The notes under the pieces were generated by a model. The model did no database searches. It saw only the letters and a program-made list of their open reading frames with translations, and was not told the DNA's origin. Of a DNA stretch of 64,000 nucleotides, positions 19,955 to 31,418 are shown one piece after another. Position numbers and translations under genes: made by a program. Position 1 is the first letter of the stretch, and each line of letters opens with the position of its first letter. The DNA comes from CAWAMR01 sp963783095. Its GTDB lineage: Bacteria; Planctomycetota; Planctomycetia; Gemmatales; Gemmataceae. The stretch lies in contig CAWAMR010000006.1 of the NCBI GenBank assembly GCA_963783095.1, positions 62,001 to 126,000 of the forward strand, written 5' to 3'.

Positions 19955-22900
19955 CTACTTCGATAGTTCCCAAACCAATGCGGTGCTATCCTTGCTGGCG
20001 GAAACAAGCCGGCTGTTGTCCGGGCTAAAGGCCAACGATGTCACTTCCGCCCGATGCCCGTCGAATTGGTGGGTTTCCTTGCCGGTCTTCAAGTCCCAAA
20101 CATGGATTTTCCGGGCACCTGCCGCCAGGATGCCGCCGTCCGGACTGAGGGCGATTTGCCACGGACGAAAGTCGGCGTTTTCGATATCTTTCTGGTGGAT
20201 TACCTTGCCGGTTGCTGTTTCCAGAGTCATGAGCCTCAGATCGTTGACGTAGGTCCAACTGCCGTCCGGCAGCTCTTTCCGGCGCTGCTTGCGCACCGCG
20301 AACGTGATTCTGCTGCCGTCGGCCGAGAGGGCAACCGACTCGGGCTTTTCCTTGTGGGACACGTAGGCAAACGCAGGCCCCTTCTTCTCAGGGCCCTTCC
20401 TTTGAGGGTTCTTCTTCTCTGGCCCCTTCTTGAATTCCGTTATCTGCTCATATTTCTCATAATATTCCACAACCTTGTTTCGTTCGAGGCTCCATGACGA
20501 TCGACGTTTCCGAGTCTGAACGTCCCAAATCGAGACGATGTCGCCCTGCAAGATCAGGGACTTGCCATCGGCCGAGAAGCCACGCACTGTCGGGCGCAAG
20601 CCGTCACGTGTCTCGGTTTCGTCGGGCAGCCAGTCCGCAACGATTTTGCCCGTCTCCACGTCCATGAGATGTACCCTGCCGTCTTCGTCGGTTGTGGCGA
20701 GGCGCTTGCCGTCGGGAGAAAGGACGCCTTGAGTTCCCGGGCACTCAACCAGAACCTTCCCGCTTGCCGGATCCTGAAGCCAGATCGTTTTGTCGCTCTT
20801 GCCGATCAGGGCCTTGCCGTGCGCTAAGAATCGCGCTATCCGGCCCCGCGCCTTCGCGATCGGAGACTCGTGCAGGTGTCCGCTCGACGTATCCCATTCC
20901 CGAATGGCCAGGTCGTCGTCGCCGACAGTCAGGATGGTCTTGCCGTCGGGCCGAAAGCACACACGCCCAGCGAACTGGCGTTCGTTTCGCGGGAGCGCTG
21001 CTCTTTGCCCGTTTTGCGATCCCAAAATTGAATGACCCCGGTCTTGCCGTTCATCGTCGCAAGCAAGCGATCGTCCGGGCTAAGTGCCGCAATCGCCCCG
21101 ATCGTCGGTTCGTCGGTCCAGCGTTTTCCGGGATTCCCCGATTCGACGTTCCAGGAGTAGACGGCACAACCGCCCCCCGCGCTGAAAATTCTGGCACCGG
21201 CAAACAGCGTGCTGCTGTCCGACGTGAAGACCAGTGACTCTGACACGGATTTTTCGGGGAGATCAAACGTCCGTTTCTCGGTCCCTTTTTTCAGATCCCA
21301 CAGGCGGATGAAGCTGTCGCCGTTGACTTGCGTGGCAAGGAGTTTTCCATCCGGCGAAACCGCCATTTGCGCAGGGCCATTGACGTTGGATACTCCGAAT
21401 GTTCGCAGTTCCTTACCGGATGTCACGTCAAAAACGTGGATCGTATCCTGATTGTCGGCGACAATCAGGCTGCGTCCATCGGCAGCGAACACCCGTGTCT
21501 GCCAATATCGATCCTTGAAATCGAGCTTGAATTCGTGAAGAACCGTGCCGTCCGCGGCGTTCCATAGAACGATCGGCATTCCGCGCTGGCGCTGGTCATC
21601 ACTCTCCACGTAACCGAATCCCGCGCAAACCTTGCCATCCGGCGAAAAAATGGGATGTAATGAGATGGATGGGTGAAACTTGAGTGGATAGGATTGCTTC
21701 TGGGCACCGCTGGCCAGATCGTATTGAATGAAGTCTCGGGTGAATCCCTTTTTTTGGTTCCAAAACGGCTCCCGGCAGATGCAAGCTGTCTTGCCGTCCG
21801 CGGTTACTTGCGTACTCGAATCGACCCAGCCTTGTGGCGAGGGCTCGCCGAGGTTGACGGTCGCGTTGCCGGTCGTCAGATTCCAGCGGCGAATCCACCC
21901 TCCACCCATCGAAACCAGGTGTTTGCCATCTGCCGTGAACGTCAGCGAGTAATCCAAAGGGTTTAGGGCGGCACCGTGCCGAAAAGCGACCGTGCCGAGG
22001 CGCGCGATCGCCTTGTCCGGCAGCCGATCGTGAAATTGGTCCAGGCCCGGCTCAGCGGCCAGCTTCATTTCTTCTGCTTCAGCGTTTTGATTGACAGGTG
22101 GAAGAGGTTGACGCAGTGCAATTGGCTCTTGCACACCGTTTGCCGGTCGTGTGAGTTGAACTACCCCCGCAGCCGTGCTGACCACCGCCAGCACGCCAGC
22201 GCACCAAATGGCAATCTTCGTGACAACGGCAGCACGTGTTGCTGCGGCGACCATTCGCAGCACGGCGGGGGAGGCAACAGAGTTTTTGGTAGTAGTCGTG
22301 AGAATTGACTGCCGAAGTTCGGGCGTCAGATCGGCGCTGGCCGATGAGGGTGCCAGGAACCCGGCGAACAACCCTGCTCCAAGCGTGGCACCTCGTCGAA
22401 TCATCCTTGCCTTGAGTAGGTTTCGAGCGCGTTCCAGCCGACGGCGCAGGGTTCGCACGCTCCAGTCCAGTTGTTTGGCCGCTTCATCCTGGGTTCGGCC
22501 CTCCAAATAGCACAGCAGCAGCGGAATTCGATAGCGTTCGGGAAGTTGTCGCAGCTCTTCATCGAGAACCAGGCATAGTTCATTCCACCCCGGATCGGTT
22601 GGAGGCACCGCCGGGCGACTACTCGCTGCTAACCGCTCTCGATACGAACGCGCAGCTTCCGCGCGCTGGGCTTGCCGCGCGAGACGTTGAGCGACCCGAT
22701 AGAGCCAGCCCGCCAGGCTGGTGCGCTTTCGAATGGACCCGCATTGACGCGACAGCAGCAAGAACGTCGCTTGCAGAACATCGTCGGCAAGGTGGGAGTC
22801 GCCGAGCAAGCGCCGGCACACGCCGTAAAGCATTGGGCCATGCCTGTCCGTAATGATCGCAAATGCTGCGTCGTCGCCCGTTTCGACGAATCGGCTGAGG

Positions 22901-22983
22901 AGTTGATGATCGCTCGATGCGCTCAGGGAATCGGTAAATGCCCGCTTGAGCAGGCCGGGCAAAGGGATGGTTTGACTAGCCAT
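19955..22983 (-). CDS. ECF sigma factor with transmembrane helix and C-terminal WD40 propeller
   Basis: About 1,010 residues with one frameshift near 20950. Residues about 30-190 are an ECF sigma factor: region 2 (ADDVLQATFLLLSRQ) and region 4 (YRIPLLLCYLEGRTQDEAA, LDWSVRTLRRRLERARNLLK). A hydrophobic helix at about 245-270 (IAIWCAGVLAVVSTAAGVV) separates it from a long WD40 region (repeats such as SPDGKLLATQVN...FIRLWDL and ALSPDDRLLATMNGKTGVIQFWD), which then lies in the periplasm if the sigma part is cytoplasmic. The start is the ATG at 22983, with GAGG upstream; a TTG at 23001 is less likely. The propeller may sense something and control release of the sigma part. A Lys/Gly/Pro insert (KKGPEKKNPQRKG) interrupts the last repeats. 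Confidence 0.82.
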
Positions 22984-23271
22984 AGGAATGACCTCACTCA
23001 AGCCGATTATACTCCAAGCCTTCCTCTATATAGTGAGCGCCGAACACGATAGGCGGCCATTTTTTTGCTTTCTTTGCGATTCAGACACTCGGTCATCTGA
23101 CTGTGGCACGCATTGGGGCCGGCAAACTCAGAATTGTACCATTTTTCGGTTGCCACGACGTTGATCGTCGTTAGACTTTAATTGTATTTCAGATGGCATT
23201 CGCTTGCTTCTTGCTGCCGCCGAGCGTGATTTCATCGGCGGTATTGACTGGTCCTCAATGTGAGGTGCAAA

Positions 23272-24162
23272 GTGAACTTTTCTGAACGACCGCCCTCGAA
23301 ACAATGGGCAACTCTGAAAATCCGGGAAGAACGCATCGCAGAGGTCTGGTTCAAACCTGAGGGGGAGTCTTTCGGTCTCAGGTTTCGTATCCCCCAGAGA
23401 AGTTTTCAAATTCCTGGAATCGTTGAACAATTGACGACAAAAAACCTTCTCAGTGCCGTGGGGATTCCGGCAGAAGAGGTTGAATCCTGGAGCCGTGACG
23501 ACGACCCAGATTCCGGCATGAATTCTGAATTGGGTCAACCCATCCAGCCACCCCCACAGGACGTTGACTATTTGAATCTTTACATCCGCTTAAAGCAGCC
23601 GGCACCGGTTGCAGCCCCCATTGTGTGCGATGAACCGGAGATTCCCGAGGCCAGTTGGCAGTATCTGGAGGGCCGATGGAATGCCATCCTGGGCGTGGAA
23701 GTGAGTGTGGATGCGTTGCGCTCGAGTATGGGGGGGCTTCGGATGGAATTGGAATCCGCAGCGGCCAGAGCATTGAACCTGGAAGAAAAAGTAAATGCCT
23801 TAAGCGCTGACCTAGCCTCGTGGAACGGGGCCAAAAACCGCATTCGTTACGCTTTGCCCAAGTTGAAAGAGTTTGTCCATCGTTCGACTTGGGCCAAGGG
23901 CATACCCGAAAGAAAAAAGGTGGAGGAAATTTTCACGAACCACGTTCAACCGCGAATTCCTTTGCCGGAGGTGGACCAGGTCATCGCAGAGTTCGATAAC
24001 CTGCTCAAGAATCGGCAGGTATTGTCCTCCCAAGGCACATCGGTTCTCCAGGAATGCAGGAGCATTTTGGCCGAGGTTCAGAATGCCTTGAGGACACTGC
24101 AGAGGAACTCGGTCGCCAATGCGATCAAGAAAAAGAACTCAAGTGGTAAACGAGCCAGATGA
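23272..24162 (+). CDS. Hypothetical protein with coiled-coil segment
   Basis: About 296 residues; the GTG at 23272 with GAGG 7 bases upstream is the likely start (an in-frame GTG at 23260 is possible). I do not recognise the family. The N-terminal 80 residues are mixed alpha/beta (ATLKIREERIAEVWFKP, FRIPQRSFQIPGIVEQL). A Pro/Gln linker (PIQPPPQ) leads to a helical region with heptad character (RMELESAAARALNLEEKVNAL). The C-terminus is basic (KKKNSSGKRAR), suggesting contact with nucleic acid. No signal peptide or membrane segment is visible. The frame is intact, which supports a real gene. Confidence 0.6.
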   Translation: MNFSERPPSKQWATLKIREERIAEVWFKPEGESFGLRFRIPQRSFQIPGIVEQLTTKNLLSAVGIPAEEVESWSRDDDPDSGMNSELGQPIQPPPQDVDYLNLYIRLKQPAPVAAPIVCDEPEIPEASWQYLEGRWNAILGVEVSVDALRSSMGGLRMELESAAARALNLEEKVNALSADLASWNGAKNRIRYALPKLKEFVHRSTWAKGIPERKKVEEIFTNHVQPRIPLPEVDQVIAEFDNLLKNRQVLSSQGTSVLQECRSILAEVQNALRTLQRNSVANAIKKKNSSGKRAR

Positions 24163-24206
24163 TTCCAGCAAATGCGATGTAGGTCCAGCGCGGGATTGAT
24201 TCGGCA

Positions 24207-24231
24207 AGACCTTCACTGTCTTTGAAGGTCT
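24207..24231. terminator. Bidirectional terminator-like hairpin
   Basis: AGACCTTCA and TGAAGGTCT form a perfect 9-bp stem with the 7-base loop CTGTCTT between two convergent genes. There is no long T-run on either side. Confidence 0.5.
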
Positions 24232-24255
24232 CGCCGGTCTTGGAAGCCAAATCTG

Positions 24256-25170
24256 TTACTCCACTGCAACCGGCTCAGTCATGATACCGATCTTGCCGCT
24301 GACCGGCACGATATTCATTTTCTCAAGCTTGTTGGTTTCGCCATTGAGGATCACCAACTCGATCGGCCCCTTGGCCGCAGCAAGTATGTTGGCCAGATCC
24401 TCGAAGGATTGGGTTCGCTTGCCGGATGCCGCGACGATGATGTCGTTGACGCGGAGGTCGGCTTGAGCAGCTGCACCGCTGGAGCCTACTTGCGTAACTT
24501 TCATACCCATTTCCTGAGCCGTCCCCGAGTCAACGTTCGCCGGCGGTGCGTCGGCAGTGTAGCTGGCGGGAAGAATGTCGCCGCCGTCCTGTGCCGGGCT
24601 ACCAATCGATTGACCGCCGTCATCGGAACCGCCCTCGGTTGAACCGCCCGAATTGCCCCCGCCGGAACCGTTGTCCCCGGATTGGCCGGAGCCAAGACCG
24701 GACGCGAGTTGACCGAGCGCTGTGAGCTCTTTTACCAGCTTGTGCTGACCGTGCCGTTGGGACTTCGCAATGCTACTGAATGTGCCGGTCGAATTTCCGC
24801 TCGCCTTGAGTTGAGCGTTCAAGTTCGAAGTTCCGCCGACTTTTGGCGTACTCGTTGTCGTCCCGGTATGGTTTGGGCCAACAGCCTGGTTTGATCGACC
24901 TGTCGGAGATATGTTCTGGAGATCATTGTAGTTCGTAGTTCCTGTGCCCAAATGGTTTGTTCCACTCGGTTGCCATCCGCCAATTCCCGGATTTGCGGGT
25001 CCATAATAACCGGGGCCTGGTAGGCCATAAGGCGGATGGCCTGGCTGGGTGTAGTGCGGCGTTTGCGGTACATGGGGCACGGAAGGCAGCTTGACTCGGG
25101 GCAACGCAAAGGCCGGGGTGGAAATCGCGGTGAGCCCGAACAGAGCAATCATCAGATGGATGCGACGCAT
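24256..25170 (-). CDS. Secreted PDZ-domain protein with Gly/Ser-rich linker
   Basis: 304 residues from the ATG at 25170, with GGAG as ribosome-binding site. A signal peptide (MRRIHLMIALFGLTAISTPAFA) precedes a Pro/His/Tyr-rich part (PHYTQPGHPPYGLPGPGYYG), a Thr/Asn-rich part, and a Gly/Ser/Asp linker around residues 165-195. The C-terminal 90 residues are a PDZ domain (MGMKVTQVGSSGAAAQADL, VNDIIVAASGKRTQSFEDL, GPIELVILNGETNKLEKM). It has no protease domain, so it is probably a periplasmic binding or scaffold protein. It is divergent from an ECF sigma factor, about 200 bp away, which might control it. Confidence 0.72.
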   Translation of the reverse strand: MRRIHLMIALFGLTAISTPAFALPRVKLPSVPHVPQTPHYTQPGHPPYGLPGPGYYGPANPGIGGWQPSGTNHLGTGTTNYNDLQNISPTGRSNQAVGPNHTGTTTSTPKVGGTSNLNAQLKASGNSTGTFSSIAKSQRHGQHKLVKELTALGQLASGLGSGQSGDNGSGGGNSGGSTEGGSDDGGQSIGSPAQDGGDILPASYTADAPPANVDSGTAQEMGMKVTQVGSSGAAAQADLRVNDIIVAASGKRTQSFEDLANILAAAKGPIELVILNGETNKLEKMNIVPVSGKIGIMTEPVAVE

Positions 25171-25371
25171 GGTTATTCTCCAGTTGTAGGGTTGGTTTTC
25201 AGAGATTTGAGTCAGCTTGACCTCGCTGGTTTGCTCATCTCTACACCTGAAGAAACGGATCGAGCGGCCGGATGTGGACAATTCTTTTTTTGCCTTTTTA
25301 GAATCCCTTCGTTCTCCTACAATTCAACGTTCCATTCTCTTATCCAATACAATCTTCCGCCCGGGATTCCG

Positions 25372-25956
25372 ATGTCAGATTCCACCTTGAATACCGCCTA
25401 TTTGAATGATTGCCTCGACCGTTGGCACGGCGGTGATTTCGCCGGGCGCGATGCCCTTGTTAATTCTGCCGTCGGTCGCCTGGAACCCCTTGCCCACAAG
25501 ATGCTCAAGGGATTTCCCAATGTGCGTCGTTGGGAGGACACTGGAGACGTGCTGCAAAATGCCGTACTCAGGCTGCTGCATTCGTTGGAAAAGCTCCGTC
25601 CCGAATCCACTCGGGACTTTTTCAATCTCGCCGCTTTGCACATCCGTCGGGAATTGCTCGATCTGGCCCGGCATCACCGAAATCGAATCAGCTCCGCCGA
25701 GTCGCCCGGCACTTCGGAAGCACCGCAAGACTTGATTGCTGATCGGGCCGAAGAACCGGACGAACTCGACCGGTGGCGAAATTTTCACGAATTGGTGGAG
25801 AATCTGCCGGTCGAGGAACGTGAAGTTGTCGGCTTGATCTTCTATCATGGCTGGACACAGGATCAAGTAGCGGAACTCTTTGGAATCAGCGATCGCACGG
25901 TGCGACGGCGTTGGGAAGACGCCATGACCAAATTGCGCCGGGTTCTGGGCCAATAA
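25372..25956 (+). CDS. ECF-type RNA polymerase sigma factor (planctomycete group)
   Basis: 194 residues from the ATG at 25372. Region 2 is recognisable (RRWEDTGDVLQNAVLRLLHSL) and region 4 contains EEREVVGLIFYHGWTQDQVA and the recognition helix ISDRTVRRRWEDAMTKLRRVL. No anti-sigma factor gene is next to it. Instead a Ser/Thr kinase gene starts 38 bp downstream on the same strand. Planctomycete ECF sigma factors are often found with kinases, and phosphorylation may take the place of an anti-sigma factor. The gene is intact. Confidence 0.85.
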   Translation: MSDSTLNTAYLNDCLDRWHGGDFAGRDALVNSAVGRLEPLAHKMLKGFPNVRRWEDTGDVLQNAVLRLLHSLEKLRPESTRDFFNLAALHIRRELLDLARHHRNRISSAESPGTSEAPQDLIADRAEEPDELDRWRNFHELVENLPVEEREVVGLIFYHGWTQDQVAELFGISDRTVRRRWEDAMTKLRRVLGQ

Positions 25957-25994
25957 TTAACGAGGCAATCCCGGTTGCACTTGAGGACTTTGTG

Positions 25995-28900
25995 ATGCCT
26001 GACGACGCTACCCAAAATCAATCCGCTGACGCCGCTTCGATGGCAGCTTCTACGGACTCCCGATCGCCCAACGATACGCAACCGAGGCGCGGTTTATCGG
26101 ATGGTGCCAAGGCCGTGGCGGCGATGGAGGCGTTCCTCGGCGTGTCGCCGGCCTTGGCGCACGATCCCAACGAAACGGAAACCTTATTGAGCCGGACTCA
26201 GGAAAAGACAGCGCCCTCCGGAGTCGCGACTTCGGTTCCCGGCTATGAAATTCTCGGTGAACTGGGCCGTGGCGGCATGGGCGTGGTTTACAAAGCCCGG
26301 CAAACGCAGTTGTCGCGAGTCGTGGCGCTGAAGATGATTCTCTCCGGCAGTCATGCTGGACCCGATAGTCTGGCCCGCTTCCGAACTGAGGCCGAGGCCG
26401 TCGCGCGGCTACAGCATCCTGGGATCGTGCAGATCCATGAATCGGGAATGCACAACGGCCTGCCCTATTTTTCGATGGAGTTCGTGGAAGCCGGCTGCCT
26501 CGACCGCATGCTCCAGGGCGCACCGCTTCCGCCCAAGTCTGCCGCCCACATGACGGCACTGCTTGCCCTGGCGATGCATGCGGCCCACGAAAACGGCATT
26601 TTGCACCGCGACCTGAAGCCCGCAAACGTGTTTCTGCAACCGGCGAAGGATAGCGAAGGCATAATGATCGAAGATCGTTCGGGTAAGTCGGCGTACTACC
26701 TGCCGAAGATCGGTGATTTTGGTTTGGCCAAGAACCTGCATCCCGGCGACGATGCGGACACGCCTGACCGCGCCGGCCAGACTGCCACGGGCGCGGTGAT
26801 GGGCACACCCAGCTATATGGCACCCGAGCAAGCGGGCGGCAGAAGCAAGGAAATGACGCCGCTGGTCGATGTTTATGCGCTCGGAGCCATCCTGTACGAA
26901 TTGCTCACCGGCAGACCGCCGTTCCGGGCGGCGACGTTGCTGGACACGCTACGGCAAGTGATGTCCGAGGAGCCAGTGCCGCCGCGAAAATTCAGCGACA
27001 ACATCCCGCGCGATCTGGAAACCATTTGCCTGAAATGCTTGCGCAAGGAGCCGGAGAAACGCTACGGCTCCGCTCTGGCTCTGGCGGATGATCTGGAACG
27101 GTTTCTCGCGGGCAAGGCGATTCAAGCTCGACCGGTCGGCACGGTAGAGCACGCTGTGAAATGGGCCAGGCGCAACCCGGTCGTATCCGGATTGCTGGCC
27201 GGCATCGTCGCACTGATCGTGGTGGGTTTCGCCCTGGTGACCTGGCAATGGCAGCGGGCAATCGATCGGGGAGAAGCGGAACATCGCGCCGGAAAGATGC
27301 GGAGACGGCACGGCAAGAAGCGGAAGAAGCGCAAAAACGCGAAGAGAAGATAGCCCGGGCCAACGCTCAACTGGCCATTCAGGAATCTCAGGCGCGCGTC
27401 AATGCGCAACGTGCGGAGAAGAATGCAAAGAAAGAATCGGAACGCGCCATCCTCGCCGAAAAACAGGCCGTTTCCGAGTCAAAGCGCGCACAGCAATCGT
27501 TGAGCTTCTTGGTCGATCTCTTTCGAGTTTCCGATCCTCTGGACTTTGCGGGCTACAGTCTGCGCACCAGTCAAGAACGGGGCAGAAGCCTCACCGCCAA
27601 GGAACTGCTCGACCGCGGAGCGAAAGAACTTGCTCAAAAACTGAACGATCAACACGAGGCCAAAGCCTCGCTGTTGAATACGATCGGCGACGTGTACCGC
27701 AGCATGGGCTTGTTTGAGCCGGCGGCCGGCTTACTCAAAGAATCGCTGGAGCTGCGCCGGAAACATTTTGGGGAAGATCACGTCGAAACCGCAGCGGCGC
27801 TTTCCGCGCTCGGCTGGCTCTCGCTGGACCGCGGCGACTTCGATCAGGCAGAGGTTCTGTTTCGTCAGGCTTTGAAGATTCAGGAAGCAAAGCTGCCGCC
27901 GGATGACCCCGCCCCGTTCACCTCGCGATTCTACATCGCCTGGGTGCTTGCCATGTACGGCGACCCCGCGGCCGAGCCGCTCTTCAAGAGCGTCATCGAT
28001 TATCGAACGGCCAAACTCGGACCAACTCATCGGGATACGATCATTGCCAAAGGAGGAATGGCGGCATTTCTCATCGATCAGCATCGTCACCTGGAAGCCT
28101 TGCCTTTTATCAATGACATCTTCCTGTACGCCAAAAGTCTGGAAGGAGGCAAGAACAATTTTGAAGCACTCAGTGTCTTCCAGCAAGGCACAGTCACCGC
28201 GGCAATGGGATTCCACGCCAAAGCGCAGAAAAATCCTTTGAGAAAAGTCTGGAAATCTCGCGAAGGCAATTGGGCGAAGATCACTACTACATGGCGATAA
28301 TACGTCACGAACTTGCAGTATCCTTATTTCGGCAAGGCAAATGGGCGGAAGCCGACGCGCAGTTGAAGGAGTGCTTGCGAATCGCTCGGGCCACAGTCGG
28401 GATGGAGCATCCGCGCCAGACGGTTGGGTTGCGCACGTATTCAGCTGTACTCATCAAGCTGAATCGCGCTAAGGAAGCCATCGCGCTGTTCGACGAGGCA
28501 CTTCAAGCCAACGAAAAGCGCTTTGGCTTGAGTAGCCGCTGGCGATTCTGGCTGCTTTCCGAATTGAGCCTGCTGGAAGCAAAACACGGCGATGTGAACC
28601 GGGCCGAGAAGCTCGCCCTGGAGGCGTCGTCCCTGGTATCCATCACACCTAAATCCGATCATGAGAAGGCCGGCATGCTGAATAATTTGGCCGTCGCTCT
28701 GCCCAGCCCGAGCAAAGATGCCGCCGCGGAGAAACTGTATCAGCAGGCCATTGATATTCGCCGTCGTCTTGGCGACCGGCATCCCGATGCGTTCGCCCAG
28801 GTGCTATGGAATAAGGCATTCGTGATCAATGGACAGGGACGGTGCCCCGAAGCGGAATTGCTTTACGTTGAAGCCGAAATGAAAGCGCAAAACACCTCGG

Positions 28901-29681
28901 TTCTTCGCGGCGATTCGGGGATCAACTTCTTTCGGTGTTATGCCGGCTGTCTGATGCAGTTAGGCAAATTTGCTCAGGCCGAAGAGCGTTTTCGACAAAT
29001 GCTCGATCTCGTCCGGAAGCAGCCCAATTATCCCGCTGCCGCGCGAGCCGATCGATTACTGGAAATGGCGAACGTCCTTCAGATGCAAGCAAAATGGGCC
29101 GACGCGGTACCATTCTTGCAAGAAGCAACCAGGCAAAAGGGTCTGTTATACGAGGCTCCGATCCGGCAGTTGGGTTGCGTCCAAAAGATGTTGGGACAGG
29201 AGTCGCAAGTGAAACAACAGATGACATTGTTGAAATCCGCTTTCGGCAAGGATCGCCGCCTTTGGCTTCTCGTTCGTCTGGCTCGAATCAACGCATTACT
29301 GGGAACGCAGACTCCAAAGGAAGTGGAGGATTCGTTATGGGTCTGCGTCGCCGATCTGGCGGCAAATCCCAGCGACTACACCGCCTGCACACTGGTCCTG
29401 AACCTGCTGCGCACAATGAGACGGACGAAGCGGAACGAGTCCTTCGAGGTCTACGATCCGAGAACGGCATTTCGAGCGTGATGGCGGAATTCCTCCGAGT
29501 ATGGTGCGAGTTGCAACGCGGCAAACTCGAAAACGCCAGGAAGTTGTACAACGAGGCCGTTCGGCATTTCGATGCGGAGCTGCCTACCCCGGAACGACCT
29601 TCGAAGACGGGTGTGGATTGCCTTTTGCGACTGGAAACCATGTTGCTTCGCGATGAACTGGGGAAAAAAATCGGCAGGTAG
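25995..29681 (+). CDS. Membrane Ser/Thr protein kinase with C-terminal TPR region
   Basis: About 1,228 residues with three frameshifts (near 27287, 28245 and 29420). The cytoplasmic kinase has the Gly loop GELGRGGMGVVYKA near residue 88, VALKM, the catalytic loop HRDLKPANVF near residue 203, DFGLAK, and the activation-segment end GTPSYMAPEQ. A transmembrane helix follows at about residues 396-416 (LLAGIVALIVVGFALVTW). A charged Glu/Ala/Arg coiled coil then leads to a tetratricopeptide region (AGLLKESLELRRKHFGEDH, EAEVLFRQALKIQEAKL-like units), presumably outside the membrane. It is in one operon with the upstream ECF sigma factor and probably regulates it. Confidence 0.85.
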
Positions 29682-29695
29682 GTAACGGTCCTCAA

Positions 29696-29716
29696 CCTAG
29701 CCCGGATTATTCATTA
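29696..29716. repeat. IS1380 terminal inverted repeat, left
   Basis: CCTAGCCCGGATTATTCATT; mirrored at 31364-31384. Confidence 0.85.
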
Positions 29717-29839
29717 GTGCTCGCAAGATAATCAATATACGAGCATTTTTCGCTCGGGCGCGGTATTTGCCGACGTTGCGCGATGCTGGAGGCGCACTGC
29801 CCCCTACCCCCATCTGATTTTTTCGGGTTGTTTCTTGGC

Positions 29840-31286
29840 TTAACCCGTCCAACAGCAGCGGACCGCTGGACGTTTGGAGACATGACGACTGACCTGTTCA
29901 AAATAGGCCCGGTTGGGCCAACTGCCGCTCAAGCGAATCACGATGCGGCGACAACTCACGACCACCGAGGCCGCGACCTTGATGAGCAATAACCGCCACG
30001 TGGCCGGTTGTCCTTCACCCAGGGGGTCGCGACGGCGACGCTCGTTCTGATATTGCTTCCGCGCCGCACCCGTCAAGGCTTCCACGGGAACTTCCGTGTG
30101 GGGGTCGTGCGGCGGTGGCTCGGCCACCTCGCGACGCAACCGCGCCAGCAAATTGAATGCTGCCGCATGCAGATACAACCGGAAGAAGTTGGCCATGAAG
30201 CGGTGATCGCTCAGTCGATCCATACAAAGGTCGCACTTGAGTTCCTTGTTGCGGTTTTCACTTTCCCCACGCATGGCGTATTCGTCATACGTTGCTTGCG
30301 GATAGAGGGGAGCACCCAAGCGATTGGTGACCACGAAACGCCGGTTCGTTCCCTGAGCATTGGCTTCGGCCTTGACCACCACCCAGCGGGGCACACGCCA
30401 GGTACCCGCACATACCAAAAGCCCTGGAACAGCCGTTGCTCTTGGCCGGTCTGCTCCCACAAACGCACCGCTTCCGCGAGCAAGTCTTCACTTTCTCGCT
30501 TTAAGACCGCGTTCGTCGACAGACCGAAGGTGTAGGTGATTTCCAACCGTTCACACATCTCGTACATGGTCGGATTGCCAAAGCCTGCATCGCCACGGAC
30601 CCGAATCTGGACGCCGGGCCATGCCGCACGTACCCGGTTGACAATGTATTCCAAGTCGTCGTCGGCTCCCAAGGACGCCGTAGCCGTGCCATGCCGTAAA
30701 CTGATCATCACCACCTGATCGGTCTGGGCCGAGGTGATCACCAAGGGCAGGTACTGATACTGTTCATAGAAACCATGAAACAGTGTCAGTTGCTGCAACC
30801 CATGTGTCGCATCATCCACCGCGTCCAGGTCGAAGGTCAGCGTCAAGGGCGGTTGTGCGAACGACGCGATGAACTGTTCCACGAATAACGCAGCAGTCGA
30901 AACAGCGACGGGATATTGATCAGGTTCTCAAAGCGCGACAGGGTGGGCTGGCTGGCCAAGTCGTTGTCGGTGGGCAAGCGTTCGGTCACGAGTTTGAAAA
31001 CCGGATCGGTTCGTAGGGTATCATGATCGTTCTGGTCCTCATAGCCGGCAAGGATACCGAAGACGCGCATGCGTACCATCTCGAGAAAGGAATGATCGAT
31101 TAGGTCGGCATCACGAGGGTCATCCAAGACCTGGGCAAACTCCCGAGTCAAGCCGATGCGTTCGTCGAACTGTCGGAGGGGGAGAAGACCCGCATCGGAG
31201 GTCAGAGGTGCTTCGCTGAGTTCAACCTGGATGGGCAAGAATCCCAAAAAATCCAAGTCAAAGAGGGTTGCAGACTGTATACTCAT
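29840..31286 (-). CDS. IS1380-family transposase
   Basis: About 480 residues with two frameshifts (near 30880 and 30400). The N-terminus has LSEAPLTSDAGLLPLRQFD, typical of IS1380 transposases. The DDE catalytic core is visible: TLTFDLDAVDDATHG carries the first Asp, IRVRGDAGFGNPTMYE the second, and YAMRGESENRNKELKCDL the Glu. The C-terminus FMANFFRLYLHAAAFNLLARL is also normal. As coded it is inactive, but other genes in the window carry the same type of shift, so it may be intact in the cell. Confidence 0.8.
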
Positions 31287-31363
31287 ATTGGCCTCGCGTA
31301 ATGTCCATAAAGGCTTGTTGTGTAACCTTTTAGACGTTCACCGAGGCCACTTTTTTCAATCTT

Positions 31364-31384
31364 AAATGAATAATCCGGGCTAGG
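31364..31384. repeat. IS1380 terminal inverted repeat, right
   Basis: Ends AATCCGGGCTAGG, the reverse complement of the left end with one mismatch in 21. Confidence 0.85.
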
Positions 31385-31418
31385 GGTGTCAATACATCGG
31401 GAACTGGAGCGCTGAACA

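Larger units (their letters stand above)
29696..31384 (-). mobile_element. IS1380-family insertion sequence, 1,689 bp
   Basis: One transposase gene on the minus strand is framed by terminal inverted repeats: CCTAGCCCGGATTATTCATT at 29696 and its reverse complement ending at 31384 (20 of 21 bases match). The length agrees with IS1380 members (about 1.7 kb). I see no target duplication: the left flank ends TCAA and the right flank begins GGTG. The element inserted just behind the kinase gene and does not break it. Confidence 0.85.
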
